Below are positions 27,662-37,889 of a stretch of 64,000 bases of DNA, piece after piece (position 1 is the stretch's first letter; each line of letters begins with the position of its first letter). Under the pieces are notes generated by a model that was given only the letters and a program-made list of their open reading frames with translations, did not search any database and was not told the origin of the DNA. Both the position numbers and the translations under genes were made by a program. The DNA is from SKLM01 sp964575455. Lineage in GTDB: Bacteria > Chloroflexota > Anaerolineae > B4-G1. The stretch lies in contig CAZNRX010000015.1 of assembly GCA_964575455.1 (NCBI GenBank), positions 1 through 64,000 of the forward strand, read 5' to 3'.

Positions 27662-30600
27662 ATGAAGATCCTCTCCTCCATCAAGAGCTGGCTGGCCCGC
27701 GCTGCGAGCCAGCGCTGGCTCACCACCGTGTTCCATCTGCTCATCGTGCTGGCCCTGGCGCTTGGCTTCCTCGCGTTCCGTTGGGTCGCCACGCTGCCGG
27801 ACCGCGTCGACGCTCAGCGGACCATTCTGGTGGGGGCGTCCCGGTTCGCGCCGGACAGCGACGCGTCGCTGCGTGTGCTGGTCCAGGAGGCGGACGAGGG
27901 CCGACCCATCGAGGGCGCCCGGGTCAAGGTCAGCTTGGCCGCGTCTGAGGGTCTGGACCGCCCCGTGTCGCTCTTTGAGGGGCGGACCGACGAGAACGGC
28001 ACCCTGCCGGTCCGCTTCCACGTGCCAGCGGACGCCCCCAGCGAGGCCAGGCTGGTTGTGGAGACGCGCTCAAACGCGGGACGCGATCGGGTGGAGCGCT
28101 CGGTGACAATCGAGCGTGAGTATCGCTTGCTCCTGAGCACCGACAAGCCGCTCTATCAGCCCGGTCAGACGGTCCACATGCGCGCCGTGGCGCTCAGCAC
28201 CTTCGACCTGGCCGCTGCCGCGGACGCCACCGTCGACTTCTTGGTCGAGGATGCTAAGGGCAACAAGGTCTACCGCGAGAGCGTCGCCACCTCGCGCTTC
28301 GGGGTGGCCGCCGCCGACTTCACCCTGGCGGATCTGGTCAACCAGGGGGATTACGTGCTGAGCGCGTCGATAGGCGACACGACCTCCGAGAAGACGGTCG
28401 AGGTGCGCCCCTACGCGCTGCCCAAGTTCGGCGTGGACGTCTCCACCGATCGCAGCTTCTACCTGCCGGGTGAGCGCGTGGAGGGCACCGTGCAGGCCGA
28501 CTACTTCTTCGGCAAACCCGTCGCGCAGGGGCAGGTGCACATCGAGGGGAGCGTCTGGGATGTGGAGCAGAGCGTCGTCGTCGAACTACAGGGCCAGACC
28601 GACGAGAATGGCACCTACGACTTCGCCTTCGACCTTCCTCAGTACTTCGCCGGATCCGGCCTGGAGTCGGGCCAGGCGCAGTTCGCTCTGGAGGTCACCG
28701 TCGTCGACCAGACGGATCACCCGGAGCAGGTTAGCCAGGTGCTGCCCATCGCCGCCCAACCGCTGTTGATCGAGGCCGTGCCCGAGAGCGGCATGCTCAA
28801 GCCCGAGGTGGAGAACGTCATCTACCTGCTTGTCTCCACCCCCGATGGGCGGCCTGCACAGGCTACGCTGAACATCGACGGCCCGGAGGGGGCGTCGACC
28901 GAGGTCGAAACCGGCCGCTTCGGGCTGGCGCAGTTCACCGTCGTGCCGCGGTTCGCCGATTCGCTGGTCCTGGACATCCGCGCGCAGGACGATAGCGGCC
29001 TTACGGCGCGGCGTCAGGTGACGCTGACGTCCGAGGGTGGTTACGACAGCGTGCTGTTGCGCTCCGACCGGGCGGCCTACGTGGTGGGCGAGACGATGGC
29101 GCTGACGGCCCTCACGGCGTTCGATGGCGGGGCGGTCTACCTGGATATCACGAAGGGCGGGCAGACGCTGTCGACTCGCTCCGCCCATGTGGCGCCGGAT
29201 GACCAGGGCCGCGCTGCGGCTCAGTTCGCCGTCGACGTCACGCCCGAGATGTATGGTGAGATCGAGTTGCACGCCTACAAGGTCCTCCTCGACGGTCGGC
29301 TGGTGCGCGACACGCGCTTGGTGGCGGTGGACGCCCCCAGAGACCTGGACGTCGGCGTCAGCGCCGACCAAGAGACCTACCTCCCCGGTGGGACGGCGCT
29401 GGTCGATTTCGACGTGCGCGATCAGGAGGGCGCCGGAACGACCGCCACTCTCGGCGTGGCGGTCGTGGACGAGTCGGTCTTCGCCCTGCAGCGTCTGGAT
29501 CCCGGCTTCGCCAAGCTCTATTTCCTGCTGCGCCAGGAGCTGATGGAGCCTTTCGTGCAGATTGAGGGGTTTGAGCTGCCGGCATCCGCGCCCTCGGAGG
29601 GGGATGACGTGGCCCTGCGCCAGGCTCAGGATACAGCGGCGAAGGCGAGCTGGGCCGACGTGTCGGCGGCGACGATGCCCCGGCCGGTCGACTCGCGCGA
29701 GGAGAAGATCGCAGCCGCCAACCTCTCGCAGATGCAAGGGTTCGAGCGCTTGGGTCAGGCCTCGTCCATCGCTCTGATCGTGCTGCCCGTCGCCCTGTGG
29801 GCGGTGGTTCTGGTCGCCCTTCGGCAGTCCGGCATCGTGAAGCGCTCGCTGAAGCGGCTGCTCGTCATCGGCGGCGTTCTCCTCCTGCTGGGCATCCCTG
29901 CTGCTTATGCCCTGATGCGCGCTCCCTACGCCTTCGAGCCCGAGGTGGTGTTCATGCCGCTGGCGATGGCCTTCGGCCTCACGCTGCTGGCCCTGGTGGG
30001 CAGTGCCTGGGGGCGGCGCGATGCGGCGGCGAAGTCGCTGATCCTTCTGGCATTGGCCTGGGGCGGCCTCATCTTCCTGCTGGTTCGGGTTGTTGATCAA
30101 GGCGGCACGCCGAGTGACGGCCTGACCGTGGCCGCGCTGGTGGCCGCCCTGCTTATTCCGGGGGCCTTTCTGCTCTTCGGGCAGGGGCGCTGGGTGGAGG
30201 AACGGAAGCTTGTCGGCGCGCTCACTACGGCCCTGGGCTCCTTCGCGGCCTTGCCTGCGCTGCTGATCCTGCCAGCTCTCCTCTCGTACAGCCTGGCGGC
30301 CACCCCGCTGAGCGGCGCGATGGCCCCCCGAGCCCAGTTCCGCGGCTTGAGGGCCGAGGGTGAGGTCTGGGATGCCGCAATGGCCGTCCCGGCCCCGGGT
30401 GCTCCAGCCGCAGAGCGCGTCGAGGAGGTGGCCTTAGAGGCGGAGGAAGCAGCGAAGGGCGCGGCGGATGAGGCAGAGGCGGAACACGCGGCCGGCGAGG
30501 CGCCTCGGCTGCGCCAGTGGTTCCCCGAGACCCTCTACTGGGCGCCCGACGTTCAGACCGATGACGAGGGGTACGCCGCGCTGGAGATCCCGATGGCCGA

Positions 30601-32626
30601 CTCCATCACCACCTGGCGCTTGACGGCGCTCGCCTCCTCGCAGGATGGCCGGCTGGGCTTCGCCACCCACGGGCTGCGTGTCTTCCAAGACTTCTTCGTC
30701 GACATCGACCTGCCGGTCTCGCTGACGCAGGGCGACGAGATCAGCATTCCGGTGGGCGTCTTCAACTACCTGCCCGAAGCACAGCAGGTGCGGCTGGAGG
30801 TGGAGCAGGAGAGCTGGTTCGAGCTGCTGGGACAGGGGGAGCAAACGCTGACCATCGCGTCGAACGAGATCGAGGTGGTCTACTTCCCCATCCAGGTCCT
30901 CCATTTCGGTCGGCAGGGCTTCCAGGTAATGGCCTGGGGCGAGACGATGAGCGATGCGATCCGGCGCGAGGTGGACGTGGTGCCGGACGGCAAGGAGATC
31001 CGGCTGACGGAGAGCGACTGGCTGCGCGGTGATTGCGAGGTCGAACTCGACATCCCACCGAAGGCGGTGCCGGGAACGTCTCGGGTCGAGGTGAAGATCT
31101 ACCCGGGGGTGCTGGCTCAGGTGGTGGAGGGATTGGAGAAGATCCTGCGCCTGCCGCACGGGTGATTCGAACAGAGTACGTCGGCGACGTACCCGAACGT
31201 TCTGATTCTCGACTATATGGAAGCGACCGACTTCGATGCCCCGGAGGCGCAGATGCAGGCCGAGACGTACATCGCCACCGGTTACCAGCGGCTGCTTACC
31301 TTCGAGGTGGACGGCGGTGGGTTCTCGCTCTTCGGACAGCCCCCGGCTGATCCCTTCCTCACCGCCTATGGCCTGATGGAGTTCAATGACATGGCCGCCG
31401 TCTACCCTGTGGATGAGGCCTTGATCGAGCGCACGGCGCGCTGGCTGCTCGACCGCCAGGGGTCTGATGGCACCTGGGTCGAAGAGGCCTATTCCGAACA
31501 CTGGCACATCGACAGCCAGGTGCCGACCACGGCCTACATCACCTGGGCCTTGATCGAGGCTGGCTACGCGGACACCCCTGAGGTCGGGCGGGCCATCAGC
31601 TACCTGCGCGAGTCAGCTCCCTCCGCCTCCCAGGGAGAGGATGCGGACGCCTACAGCCTGGCCCTGGTGGCCAATGCCCTGGCGGCCTACGATCCCGATC
31701 ACGCCAACACCCAGGCCGTGCTCGACCAACTCTATGAGATGCGTTTGGAGGAGGGTGGCGCCATCTACTGGCAGGCCGCTACCGCCTCCTTCATGGGCGG
31801 CAGCGGCGAGAGCGGCAGCCTGGAGACGACGGCCTTGGCGGCTATCGCCCTGATGCGGGCCGAGGCACACCCGGACGCGGTTAGCGGCGCGCTCACCTAT
31901 CTGATCCAGGGCAAGGACAGCTGGGGCACGTGGCAGACGACGCAGGCCACCATCCTCTCGCTCAAGGCGCTGCTGACGTCGGCGGAGCAGGGCGCTCAGG
32001 CGGAGGGCCCGGCCACGGTGCGCGTGAGTCTCAACAAGGAGCAGGTGCAGGAGATCGAGATCGATGAGGGCAACGCGGATGTGGTGCACCTGGTCACGTT
32101 TGATCGAGGCTTCTCCCCCGGCGGCGCCAACCGCGTACAGATTGAGCTGGGAGAGGGGCAGGCGGGCAACCTGATGTACCAGGTCGCGACGCGGTACTAC
32201 GTGCCGTGGGACGCGGTGGCGCCCGCGCCGGAGCTCGAGCCGCTGATCGCCATCGATGTGACCTACGACCGCACCTCGCTGGTCGTCAATGACCAGGTGA
32301 CGGTGGACGTGGAGGCGCGCCTGACTCGCTCCGGCGTGGTCAGGATGGCTCTCATCGACCTGGGCGTGCCGCCGGGCTTCGACGTGCTGACGGAGGATCT
32401 GCGCCGTCTGGTGGAGCAGGGCTTCATCTCGCGCTACGAACTGACCGGCCGCCAGGTGATCGTCTACGTGGAGGACCTCTCGTCGGAGGCGCCGCTGCGC
32501 TTCAGCGTGCGCCTGCGGGCGCGGTTCCCACTGCGCGCGCAGACGCCGCCGTCGAGCGCGTACGACTACTACAACCCGGAGACGGCGACGGTGCGCGAGC
32601 CGCTGGACGTGACCGTGCGCGAGTAG
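27662..32626 (+). CDS. Alpha-2-macroglobulin family protein with UGA at the thioester cysteine (candidate selenoprotein)
   Basis: One frame of 1655 codons runs from ATG 27662 (GGGGGCACTGTC upstream) to TAG 32626, broken only by TGA at codon 1168. An N-terminal membrane helix (about 20-40) is followed by macroglobulin domains (TDKPLYQPGQTVHMRAV is characteristic), the bait-side MG domain (VVDESVFALQRL), six membrane helices (about 700-885), the A2M domain (LRQWFPETLYWAPDV) and the thioester domain. There the sequence reads LRLPHG-[TGA]-FEQSTSATYPN, where the family has G-C-x-E-Q. Downstream the thioester-domain helices are intact to the end. Family members trap proteases by a Cys-Gln thioester. 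No ribosome binding site precedes the next ATG (31217), so re-initiation is unlikely. Either selenocysteine is inserted or the gene carries a nonsense change. Confidence 0.88.
31163..31165 (+). other. In-frame TGA at the thioester Cys codon (possible Sec)
   Basis: TGA replaces TGC/TGT exactly at the first position of the C-F-E-Q thioester motif. The upstream and downstream frames are the same, with no shift. See the hairpin directly downstream. Confidence 0.55.
31166..31208 (+). promoter_or_regulatory. SECIS-like hairpin after the TGA
   Basis: GTACGTC (31176-31182), loop GGC (31183-31185) and GACGTAC (31186-31192) form a perfect 7-bp stem. Seventeen bases separate the TGA from the loop, and the loop begins GG, as expected for bacterial SECIS elements read by SelB. 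The stem may be extended by CAGA (31172-31175) with TCTG (31201-31204) and GAA (31169-31171) with TTC (31206-31208). The hairpin also encodes conserved residues, so part of the symmetry may be accidental. Confidence 0.45.
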
Positions 32627-32703
32627 CGCCGGGACGGCACACCGCACGGCTCCGTGCCTCAGTACAAACGGCTTCCCAAGTGTTCCTCATGATCAATCGG
32701 TGC

Positions 32704-32709
32704 TACAAT
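32704..32709 (+). promoter_or_regulatory. Extended -10 box upstream of ppk2
   Basis: TGCTACAAT (32701-32709) matches TG-N-TANAAT. No clear -35 box was found. It lies 69 bases before the PPK2 start. Confidence 0.4.
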
Positions 32710-32777
32710 AGAGTCTCGGAGCAACCAACGGGCCTTGCGAAAGGTCCATGCAATGCATCGGAAACAGGAGGTAGACG

Positions 32778-33575
32778 ATGGATCGATACCGTGTCAGACC
32801 GGGGAGCCAGATTGACCTGAGTGCGTGGGATCCGAGCGACACCAGCGCATTCGACGGGGACAAGGACGAGGCGAAGGATGCCATGGAGGTGCTCAACGAG
32901 CGCTTGGAGGACCTCCAGGAGCTGCTCTGGGCGGAGCACAAAAACCGCCTGCTGGTCGTCCTGCAGGCCATGGACGCCGGCGGCAAGGATGGCACCATCC
33001 GCCACGTCTTCGAGGGGGTGAACCCCCAGGGCGTGCGCGTGGCCAACTTCAGGGCGCCCACGCGGCGGGAGCTGGCCCACGACTACCTTTGGCGGATCCA
33101 CGAGCAGGTGCCGGGTGATGGCGAGATCGTCATCTTCAACCGCAGCCACTACGAGGACGTGCTGGTGGTGCGGGTCGACGAGCTTGTGCCGGGTGAGATA
33201 TGGGGCCGGCGCTATCGCCACATCAACGACTTCGAGCGCATGTTGGCCGACGAAGGGACGACCATCCTCAAGTTCTATCTGCACATCGACCTGGATGAGC
33301 AGAAGGAGCGCTTCCAGGACCGCCTCGATGAGAAGCCGTGGAAGTTCAGCCACGCCGACCTAGAGAAGCGAAGGCAGTGGCCGCAGTACATGGTAGCCTT
33401 CGAGGACGTGCTGAGCGAGACGAGCACCCATTGGGCGCCGTGGTACGTCGTACCTGCCAACCGGAAGTGGTACCGAAACCTGGTGGTGGGCACGGTGCTG
33501 GTGGAGGCGCTGGAGGCCCTAAGCATAAGCTACCCCGAGCCGGAGAAAGACCTGGACGACGTGGTGATCGACTGA
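32778..33575 (+). CDS. ppk2: Polyphosphate kinase 2 family polyphosphate:nucleotide phosphotransferase
   Basis: The 265-residue protein has PPK2 length and motifs: a Walker A-like QAMDAGGKDGTIRHV near residues 60-75, NFRAPTRRELAHDYLWR, and the Walker B region VIFNRSHYEDVLVVRV. The lid region KERFQDRLDEKPWKFSHAD and the C-terminal WYVVPANRKWYRN are also typical. The enzyme transfers phosphate between polyphosphate and nucleotides (AMP or ADP), in the cytoplasm. Which nucleotide is preferred cannot be read reliably. The start is preceded by ACAGGAGGT. The gene appears to have its own promoter. Confidence 0.93.
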   Translation: MDRYRVRPGSQIDLSAWDPSDTSAFDGDKDEAKDAMEVLNERLEDLQELLWAEHKNRLLVVLQAMDAGGKDGTIRHVFEGVNPQGVRVANFRAPTRRELAHDYLWRIHEQVPGDGEIVIFNRSHYEDVLVVRVDELVPGEIWGRRYRHINDFERMLADEGTTILKFYLHIDLDEQKERFQDRLDEKPWKFSHADLEKRRQWPQYMVAFEDVLSETSTHWAPWYVVPANRKWYRNLVVGTVLVEALEALSISYPEPEKDLDDVVID

Positions 33576-33771
33576 GCCACGCCGTCTCTCCTATGGCTCT
33601 CAGCGGGTCTGTGACCCGCGTCGGTACCGCCATCAAGGCAGAAGAGGGGGTAAACCCGCGTGGCCAGTGGCGCATATGCGTGGGCCATGACAGGGGAATC
33701 GGGGTCGCAATCTCTCTGAACGACGGGGGGCTGTGGAGCCCTCCGAGCAGGTGCAAAGGAGTGCAGAGACT

Positions 33772-34407
33772 ATGGACGAGAGGCTCGACACCCGACGCAT
33801 CATCATCTACCTTGGCTTTGCCTTCGGCATCGCTTGGGCCACCTCGTTCGTCGTCTACCTGACGGGCGGCCTGCAGGAGAGCCCCATGCTGATCCCCGCA
33901 GCGAACGTCAGCATGGCCCTCGTCCTCCAGGCTCTGCTCATAGCGCCCTTCATCAACGGCATCCCCACCTTCGGCGAGGAGTTCGGGTGGCGGGGCTACC
34001 TGCAGCCGAAGCTGATGGATCTCGGCACAGGCCCGCGCCGGGCAGTGGTGCTGACAGGCCTGATCTGGGGGGTCTGGCACTGGCCCGTCATCCTGATGGG
34101 GCATAACTACGGGCTTGACTACCCTGGTGCGCCGTTCCTGGGCCCCCTTGCCATGGTCTGGTTCACCCCGACCGTGGGCACGCTCCTGGGATGGCTGACG
34201 TTCAAGGCCGGGAGCGTCTGACCAGCGGTGATCGGCCACGCGGGGCTCAATGGGACGGCCAGCTTGGGCGTCATCTTCGCGCAGGGTGATCCGAACCCAC
34301 TGCTGGGCCCGCAGCCCGTGGGCCTTGTCGGCGGGGCCGGGTTCGCCGCGGTAGCGCTCCTGCTGCTGATCGTCCCTGGCCTCTGGCGGGCCCCCGCCGA
34401 TCCTTGA
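33772..34407 (+). pseudogene. CPBP-family intramembrane metalloprotease, shortened and with in-frame TGA at a Trp
   Basis: The CPBP (Abi) protease motifs are visible: FGEEFGWRGYL (Glu-Glu and Arg), WGVWHWPVI (His), then after TGA 34219-34221 the same frame continues PAVIGHAGLNGTASLG, the third conserved block, up to a stop at 34407. Homologues generally read SVWPA here, so TGA stands for Trp. The N-terminal part jumps from the first helix region straight to QALLIAPFINGIPTFGEE, suggesting that about 80-100 residues are missing. Start ATG 33772 with AAGGAG upstream. Probably non-functional. Confidence 0.72.
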
Positions 34408-34580
34408 TCGCCCGGGGTGGGAGCGGGAGATGGCCCGGTAGCTATCACTTAGTCCATCGGCCCGCTGTCGGGCCGGCCCCCATGCCAATCCCGGTGTAAT
34501 CGCGCCGGGCTTCAGGCCCGTTGCAGCTGCCGGGAGGCTATACGGTGCGCCTTCGAGAAACGATCACCTCGCTGGCGTGC

Positions 34581-35171
34581 TCACAATTCGATCAGGTCAG
34601 CCATAGTCTGTCTCTCCGCGGCCCCCGCTGGCTCTGCCGACAGCGGCACGCGCACCAGTTCGCCCTTCTCGTTCTCGCTCACGTGGTACAGATCCTCCGG
34701 TCGCTCGACGCGATCGATGAACAACACCCCTTCCAGGTGATCGATCTCGTGGTGGACCACCACGGCGTCGAACCCCTCGAATACCTCATCGAACGGGCAG
34801 CCAGCCTCGTCGATGCCCGTCACCCGCAGGTAGTGCGGACGCACGGTCTCGCCGTACAGCCCGGGGAGGCTGAGGCAGCCGTCGAAATCCCTCCTCTCGT
34901 CCCTCGCCTGCACGATCTCCGGGTTGATCAGCGGGAATGGGGGGCCAGGTTCGCTGCCCTCCTCCCGTCCACCCAGTCGAACCACGACTACCCGGGTGTT
35001 GACGCCGATCTGGGGGGCGGCCAGCCCGATGCCCTCTTGGTGAGCGTTCAAGGTGTCCTTCAGATCCCGCACCAACCGTCTGACCCGCCGGGTTACGCTT
35101 CCAACGGGCTCGCTCTCCTTGCGTAGAACGTCGGCCCTCTCGGGATACACAGCAATCTCTTTCACAGCCAT
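34581..35171 (-). CDS. def: Peptide deformylase
   Basis: All three deformylase motifs are present: GIGLAAPQIG (motif I), GCLSLPG (motif II, metal Cys) and HHEIDHLEG (motif III, with the two metal His and catalytic Glu; the usual first Gln is His). The enzyme removes the formyl group from the N-terminal Met of new proteins in the cytoplasm. The C-terminal tail is about 35 residues longer than in the minimal form. I prefer the ATG at 35171, preceded by GGAGAGACAG, over the GTG six codons upstream. Confidence 0.93.
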   Translation of the reverse strand: MAVKEIAVYPERADVLRKESEPVGSVTRRVRRLVRDLKDTLNAHQEGIGLAAPQIGVNTRVVVVRLGGREEGSEPGPPFPLINPEIVQARDERRDFDGCLSLPGLYGETVRPHYLRVTGIDEAGCPFDEVFEGFDAVVVHHEIDHLEGVLFIDRVERPEDLYHVSENEKGELVRVPLSAEPAGAAERQTMADLIEL

Positions 35172-35290
35172 AACCTGTCTCTCCGTCACTCGTCGTCGCG
35201 TGGATAGAGGGCTAAGAGGCGGGCCAACTCATCCTCTCCACAGCGAATCTCCGTGCAATGGGTGACCTCACCGTTTCGTTGTGCCGTGCC

Positions 35291-36247
35291 CTAGTCTCTC
35301 TGTTCGCGGTGCCGGTTGAGCTTTCTCAGATAGAATCGATGGTCCCCGTGCTTCACCTCGATCAGCTTCTCCTTGGTCACCAGATCGCGGACTGTCTCCC
35401 AGTTCCCCTCAGCCCGTTCCAGGAATTCGCGCACAGCGTCCTCTCGCATGGGGTGGACTGCGGTAATGCTCAGTAGATCCTCCTCAACGTCGCCCGTGGA
35501 GGCGAACTCGTTTCCCTCGTATCCGATCAGATACTCGACGTGAGCCACCCGCTCGCTGACGATCTGATACGCTCGGTTGATCGTCTCCTCGTCCGGTCCG
35601 TGTGCCCACGGCTCCGCCGGTGGTCGGGTGGGGATCGCCAGATAGGCTCGGTCAGGCTTCAGGCGCGCCAAGAAGTCGGTCACCTCCTCGATGGCGTCCT
35701 CGCCATCGTTGATCCCGTCGACCAACATGGTCTCTGTGCATAACACGCCGTCGTAATCCTCCGCAAAGGCCAGCATCCCCTCTTGGATAGCATCTAGCTG
35801 CAGGCTCTTGTGAGGGCGGTTGACGCGTCGCCAGATCGCCTCCGAGGCCGCGTCCGCCTTCAGGGAGACCCAGTCCGCCTGCGTCAGCTCCTCCCTCACG
35901 TCGTCGCGCCACACCAGGGATGCGTTGCTGATGACGGCTATCTTGATCCCCAGCGGCTTCAAGCCCTCGATCTCGCGCCCCAGATTGAGGTCCAGAGTTG
36001 GCTCGCCATCGGGGACGAAGGTCAGGTAGTCGATCGATTCCCCTTTTTCCTGGGCCTTCTCGACCTTGTCGCGGACCTCACGTAAGACCCGGTCAGGGTC
36101 ATAGAAGCCTTGGCGTTCCACCTGCATCTTGATTGTGCGCCCCAGCTGGCAGTAGACGCAGGAGTAGGTACATATCTTGGGAGGGATGTTGTTGATGCCC
36201 AGGCTGCGCCCCAGACGCCTGGATGGCACGGGTCCAAAAGCGATCAT
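35291..36247 (-). CDS. Radical SAM protein (COG0731/wyosine-base-like family)
   Basis: The 318-residue protein opens with FGPVPSRRLGRSLGINNIP and the cluster motif C-TYS-C-VY-C. TFVPDGEPTLD is the family's SAM-binding region, and AVISNASL follows. The family is the COG0731 group, related to archaeal tRNA wyosine synthase, though bacterial members without tRNA context have unknown substrates. The C-terminal ~90 residues form a winged-helix-like extension. AGGAGGACAAC precedes the ATG. The gene heads downstream of the broken HisC-like gene. Confidence 0.88.
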   Translation of the reverse strand: MIAFGPVPSRRLGRSLGINNIPPKICTYSCVYCQLGRTIKMQVERQGFYDPDRVLREVRDKVEKAQEKGESIDYLTFVPDGEPTLDLNLGREIEGLKPLGIKIAVISNASLVWRDDVREELTQADWVSLKADAASEAIWRRVNRPHKSLQLDAIQEGMLAFAEDYDGVLCTETMLVDGINDGEDAIEEVTDFLARLKPDRAYLAIPTRPPAEPWAHGPDEETINRAYQIVSERVAHVEYLIGYEGNEFASTGDVEEDLLSITAVHPMREDAVREFLERAEGNWETVRDLVTKEKLIEVKHGDHRFYLRKLNRHREQRD

Positions 36248-36289
36248 GTTGTCCTCCTAGTTGCGTCCTTATTCGAATGGCTGAGGCCG

Positions 36290-36789
36290 TCACTGTAGCG
36301 TCTCTTCCGTCGCGGCAGGGTCCTCGTCTTCATCTTCGATCTGCTTGACGGCGTCCAGAAAAGCGTCGTTCTCCTCCCGCGTGCCAATTGATACCCTGAT
36401 GAAACCGGGCGGCAGCTTGTTGGAGGCGTCCAAGACCAGCACCCCGCTGTCCCTAAGCCGTGCTCCGACCCACCAAGCTGCCGTCTCTCGCGCCGCCTCC
36501 AAGGTGGGAAGGAACGACGGGCTCACCATGATGACCTTCCTCTCCCCCGCGAAAGCGTGGATCATCTCGCGCAGGAGGATGTCCAACCCCGGCCCCACGA
36601 TCACCTGATCCTGCGGCACGCCGGCGTACGCGCCAAGCAGCTGGCGCAGCCGCGCCAGATCCTCCACGTCGGCGTAGCGGTTCAAGCGCGACAGCCCGCG
36701 CCGGGCCGCGGGGATGACGGGTCCGTGACCCAGGCCGGGGCAGGGAAGGGCACCTCGTTCCGATCCAATTGGACGGGGCCCTTCAGCAT
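36290..36789 (-). pseudogene. Histidinol-phosphate aminotransferase-like gene with internal deletion and frameshift
   Basis: From the ATG at 36789 the frame reads GPVQLDRNEVPFPAP, the normal N-terminus of HisC-type enzymes. Near 36720 a frame change is needed to continue into RLNRYADVEDLARLRQLLG and VIVGPGLDILLREMIHAF. After SPSFLPTLEAARETA the sequence jumps to ARLRDSGVLVLDASNK and PPGFIRVSIGTREENDAFL, the C-terminal end. Roughly 190 residues, including the PLP-binding lysine, are missing. The start overlaps the stop of the NAD kinase gene (ATGCTGA), showing former coupling. Confidence 0.75.
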
Positions 36790-37889
36790 GCTACTTCTAC
36801 CATTATCCACTCTCTGTAACCCACGTTGACTCTCATGTAGCCGGAGAGCGTCTTGTCCAGCTCCAAGTCCCCCGTGTCCACGCGCAGGCAGTCCAGCTTG
36901 TTCACCTTGTGCCGGGTACCTACGACGATCATGTTCTCCCGGCCCACGCCCCGGATCACTTCTGGCGTAAACTGCTTGCTGCCTCGGCCGAAGATGAACC
37001 CGTTGCCGCCGATCGGGGTTAAGATGATCTTCCGCTTGCTGTACTTCTCGAACAGATCCAGGATGTCCTGCTCATTGATGTCCTCCCCCATCAGCTCACC
37101 GTCGTAGACCGCGTCCACCCCCAGAAGCGTCTTTGGGATGCCCAGCTCGTCGGTGATGGCCCGCACCGTGGTCCCCGGCCCCAGCAAATAGAGAACGTCC
37201 GGGTCTATCTCCTCAACCATGAAGCGGGCGATGTCCCTCTTGAGCTCCTCCGATGGCACACTCACGTTGGAGGCGGCCTTGGCTGGCTGGAGGGAGGTTC
37301 GCACGTCGGGCACCATCAGGGTGCCGTACAGCCGGGAGGCCAGCACGTCGTCGCGGAAGGCCTCCTCGTCGATGTCGAGGACCTCCTCCTCCGTCACCGT
37401 AGCGCCGGCCACGAAGTCGTCCACCATCTCGGCCGCCGCTCTGGCGCTGAGGGCGAAGGCGGCGCTGAAGACCTTCACGCCGGCGGGCACACCGACCACC
37501 GGCACGCTCGTGCCCACGGCGTCGCAGACATCGCGGGCGGTGCCGTCGCCGCCGACGAAGATCAGCAGATCGACGTCCTGATCCACCATCGCCTTGGCTA
37601 TCCGCCTGGTGTCTTGCGCCGACGTCTCCTCGTCGATCTCGCCGATCATGGTGACGGGAACGTCGACATCCTCCAGGTACGCGGCGCCCATCTGGCCCGG
37701 CGCGGCCAGGAACGCCATCTCGTCCGTCCGCTCCAGGTGGGCCAGGGTGTCCCTTGTTCTCTCGGGGGTGACCGGCTCGGCGCCCAGCTCAAGGGCTCGC
37801 TCGTGCATCTCGCCGTCGGTCCCCTTGAGCCCGACGCTGCCCCCCATCCCGGCCACAGGGTTGACGATCAAGCCAATGCGCTTCTTCAT
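36783..37889 (-). CDS. ATP-NAD kinase family protein (AcoX/COG3199-like)
   Basis: The 368-residue protein starts MKKRIGLIVNPVAGMGGSVG and has the nucleotide-kinase motif FVGGDGTARDV near residues 115-125. GIPKTLLGVDAVYDG and ILTPIGGNGFIFGRG belong to the C-terminal domain of the same family. It should phosphorylate NAD or a related polyol compound; the exact substrate is uncertain in this subfamily. GGGAGGATGTCAGC precedes the ATG, and that ATG overlaps the stop of the upstream ICMT-like fragment (ATGA). The pair was therefore coupled. Confidence 0.88.
   Translation of the reverse strand: MKKRIGLIVNPVAGMGGSVGLKGTDGEMHERALELGAEPVTPERTRDTLAHLERTDEMAFLAAPGQMGAAYLEDVDVPVTMIGEIDEETSAQDTRRIAKAMVDQDVDLLIFVGGDGTARDVCDAVGTSVPVVGVPAGVKVFSAAFALSARAAAEMVDDFVAGATVTEEEVLDIDEEAFRDDVLASRLYGTLMVPDVRTSLQPAKAASNVSVPSEELKRDIARFMVEEIDPDVLYLLGPGTTVRAITDELGIPKTLLGVDAVYDGELMGEDINEQDILDLFEKYSKRKIILTPIGGNGFIFGRGSKQFTPEVIRGVGRENMIVVGTRHKVNKLDCLRVDTGDLELDKTLSGYMRVNVGYREWIMVEVAC

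Noticed and set aside
28586..30100. 504-codon minus-strand frame
   Set aside because: Antisense of the macroglobulin gene, with no motif or ribosome binding site.
31217..32626. Separate gene starting at ATG 31217
   Set aside because: No ribosome binding site; it starts in the middle of the thioester domain and in the same frame as the upstream part, so it is the continuation of one gene.
34219..34221. Selenocysteine at the CPBP TGA
   Set aside because: The position is Trp and not Cys in the family, and no comparable hairpin follows.
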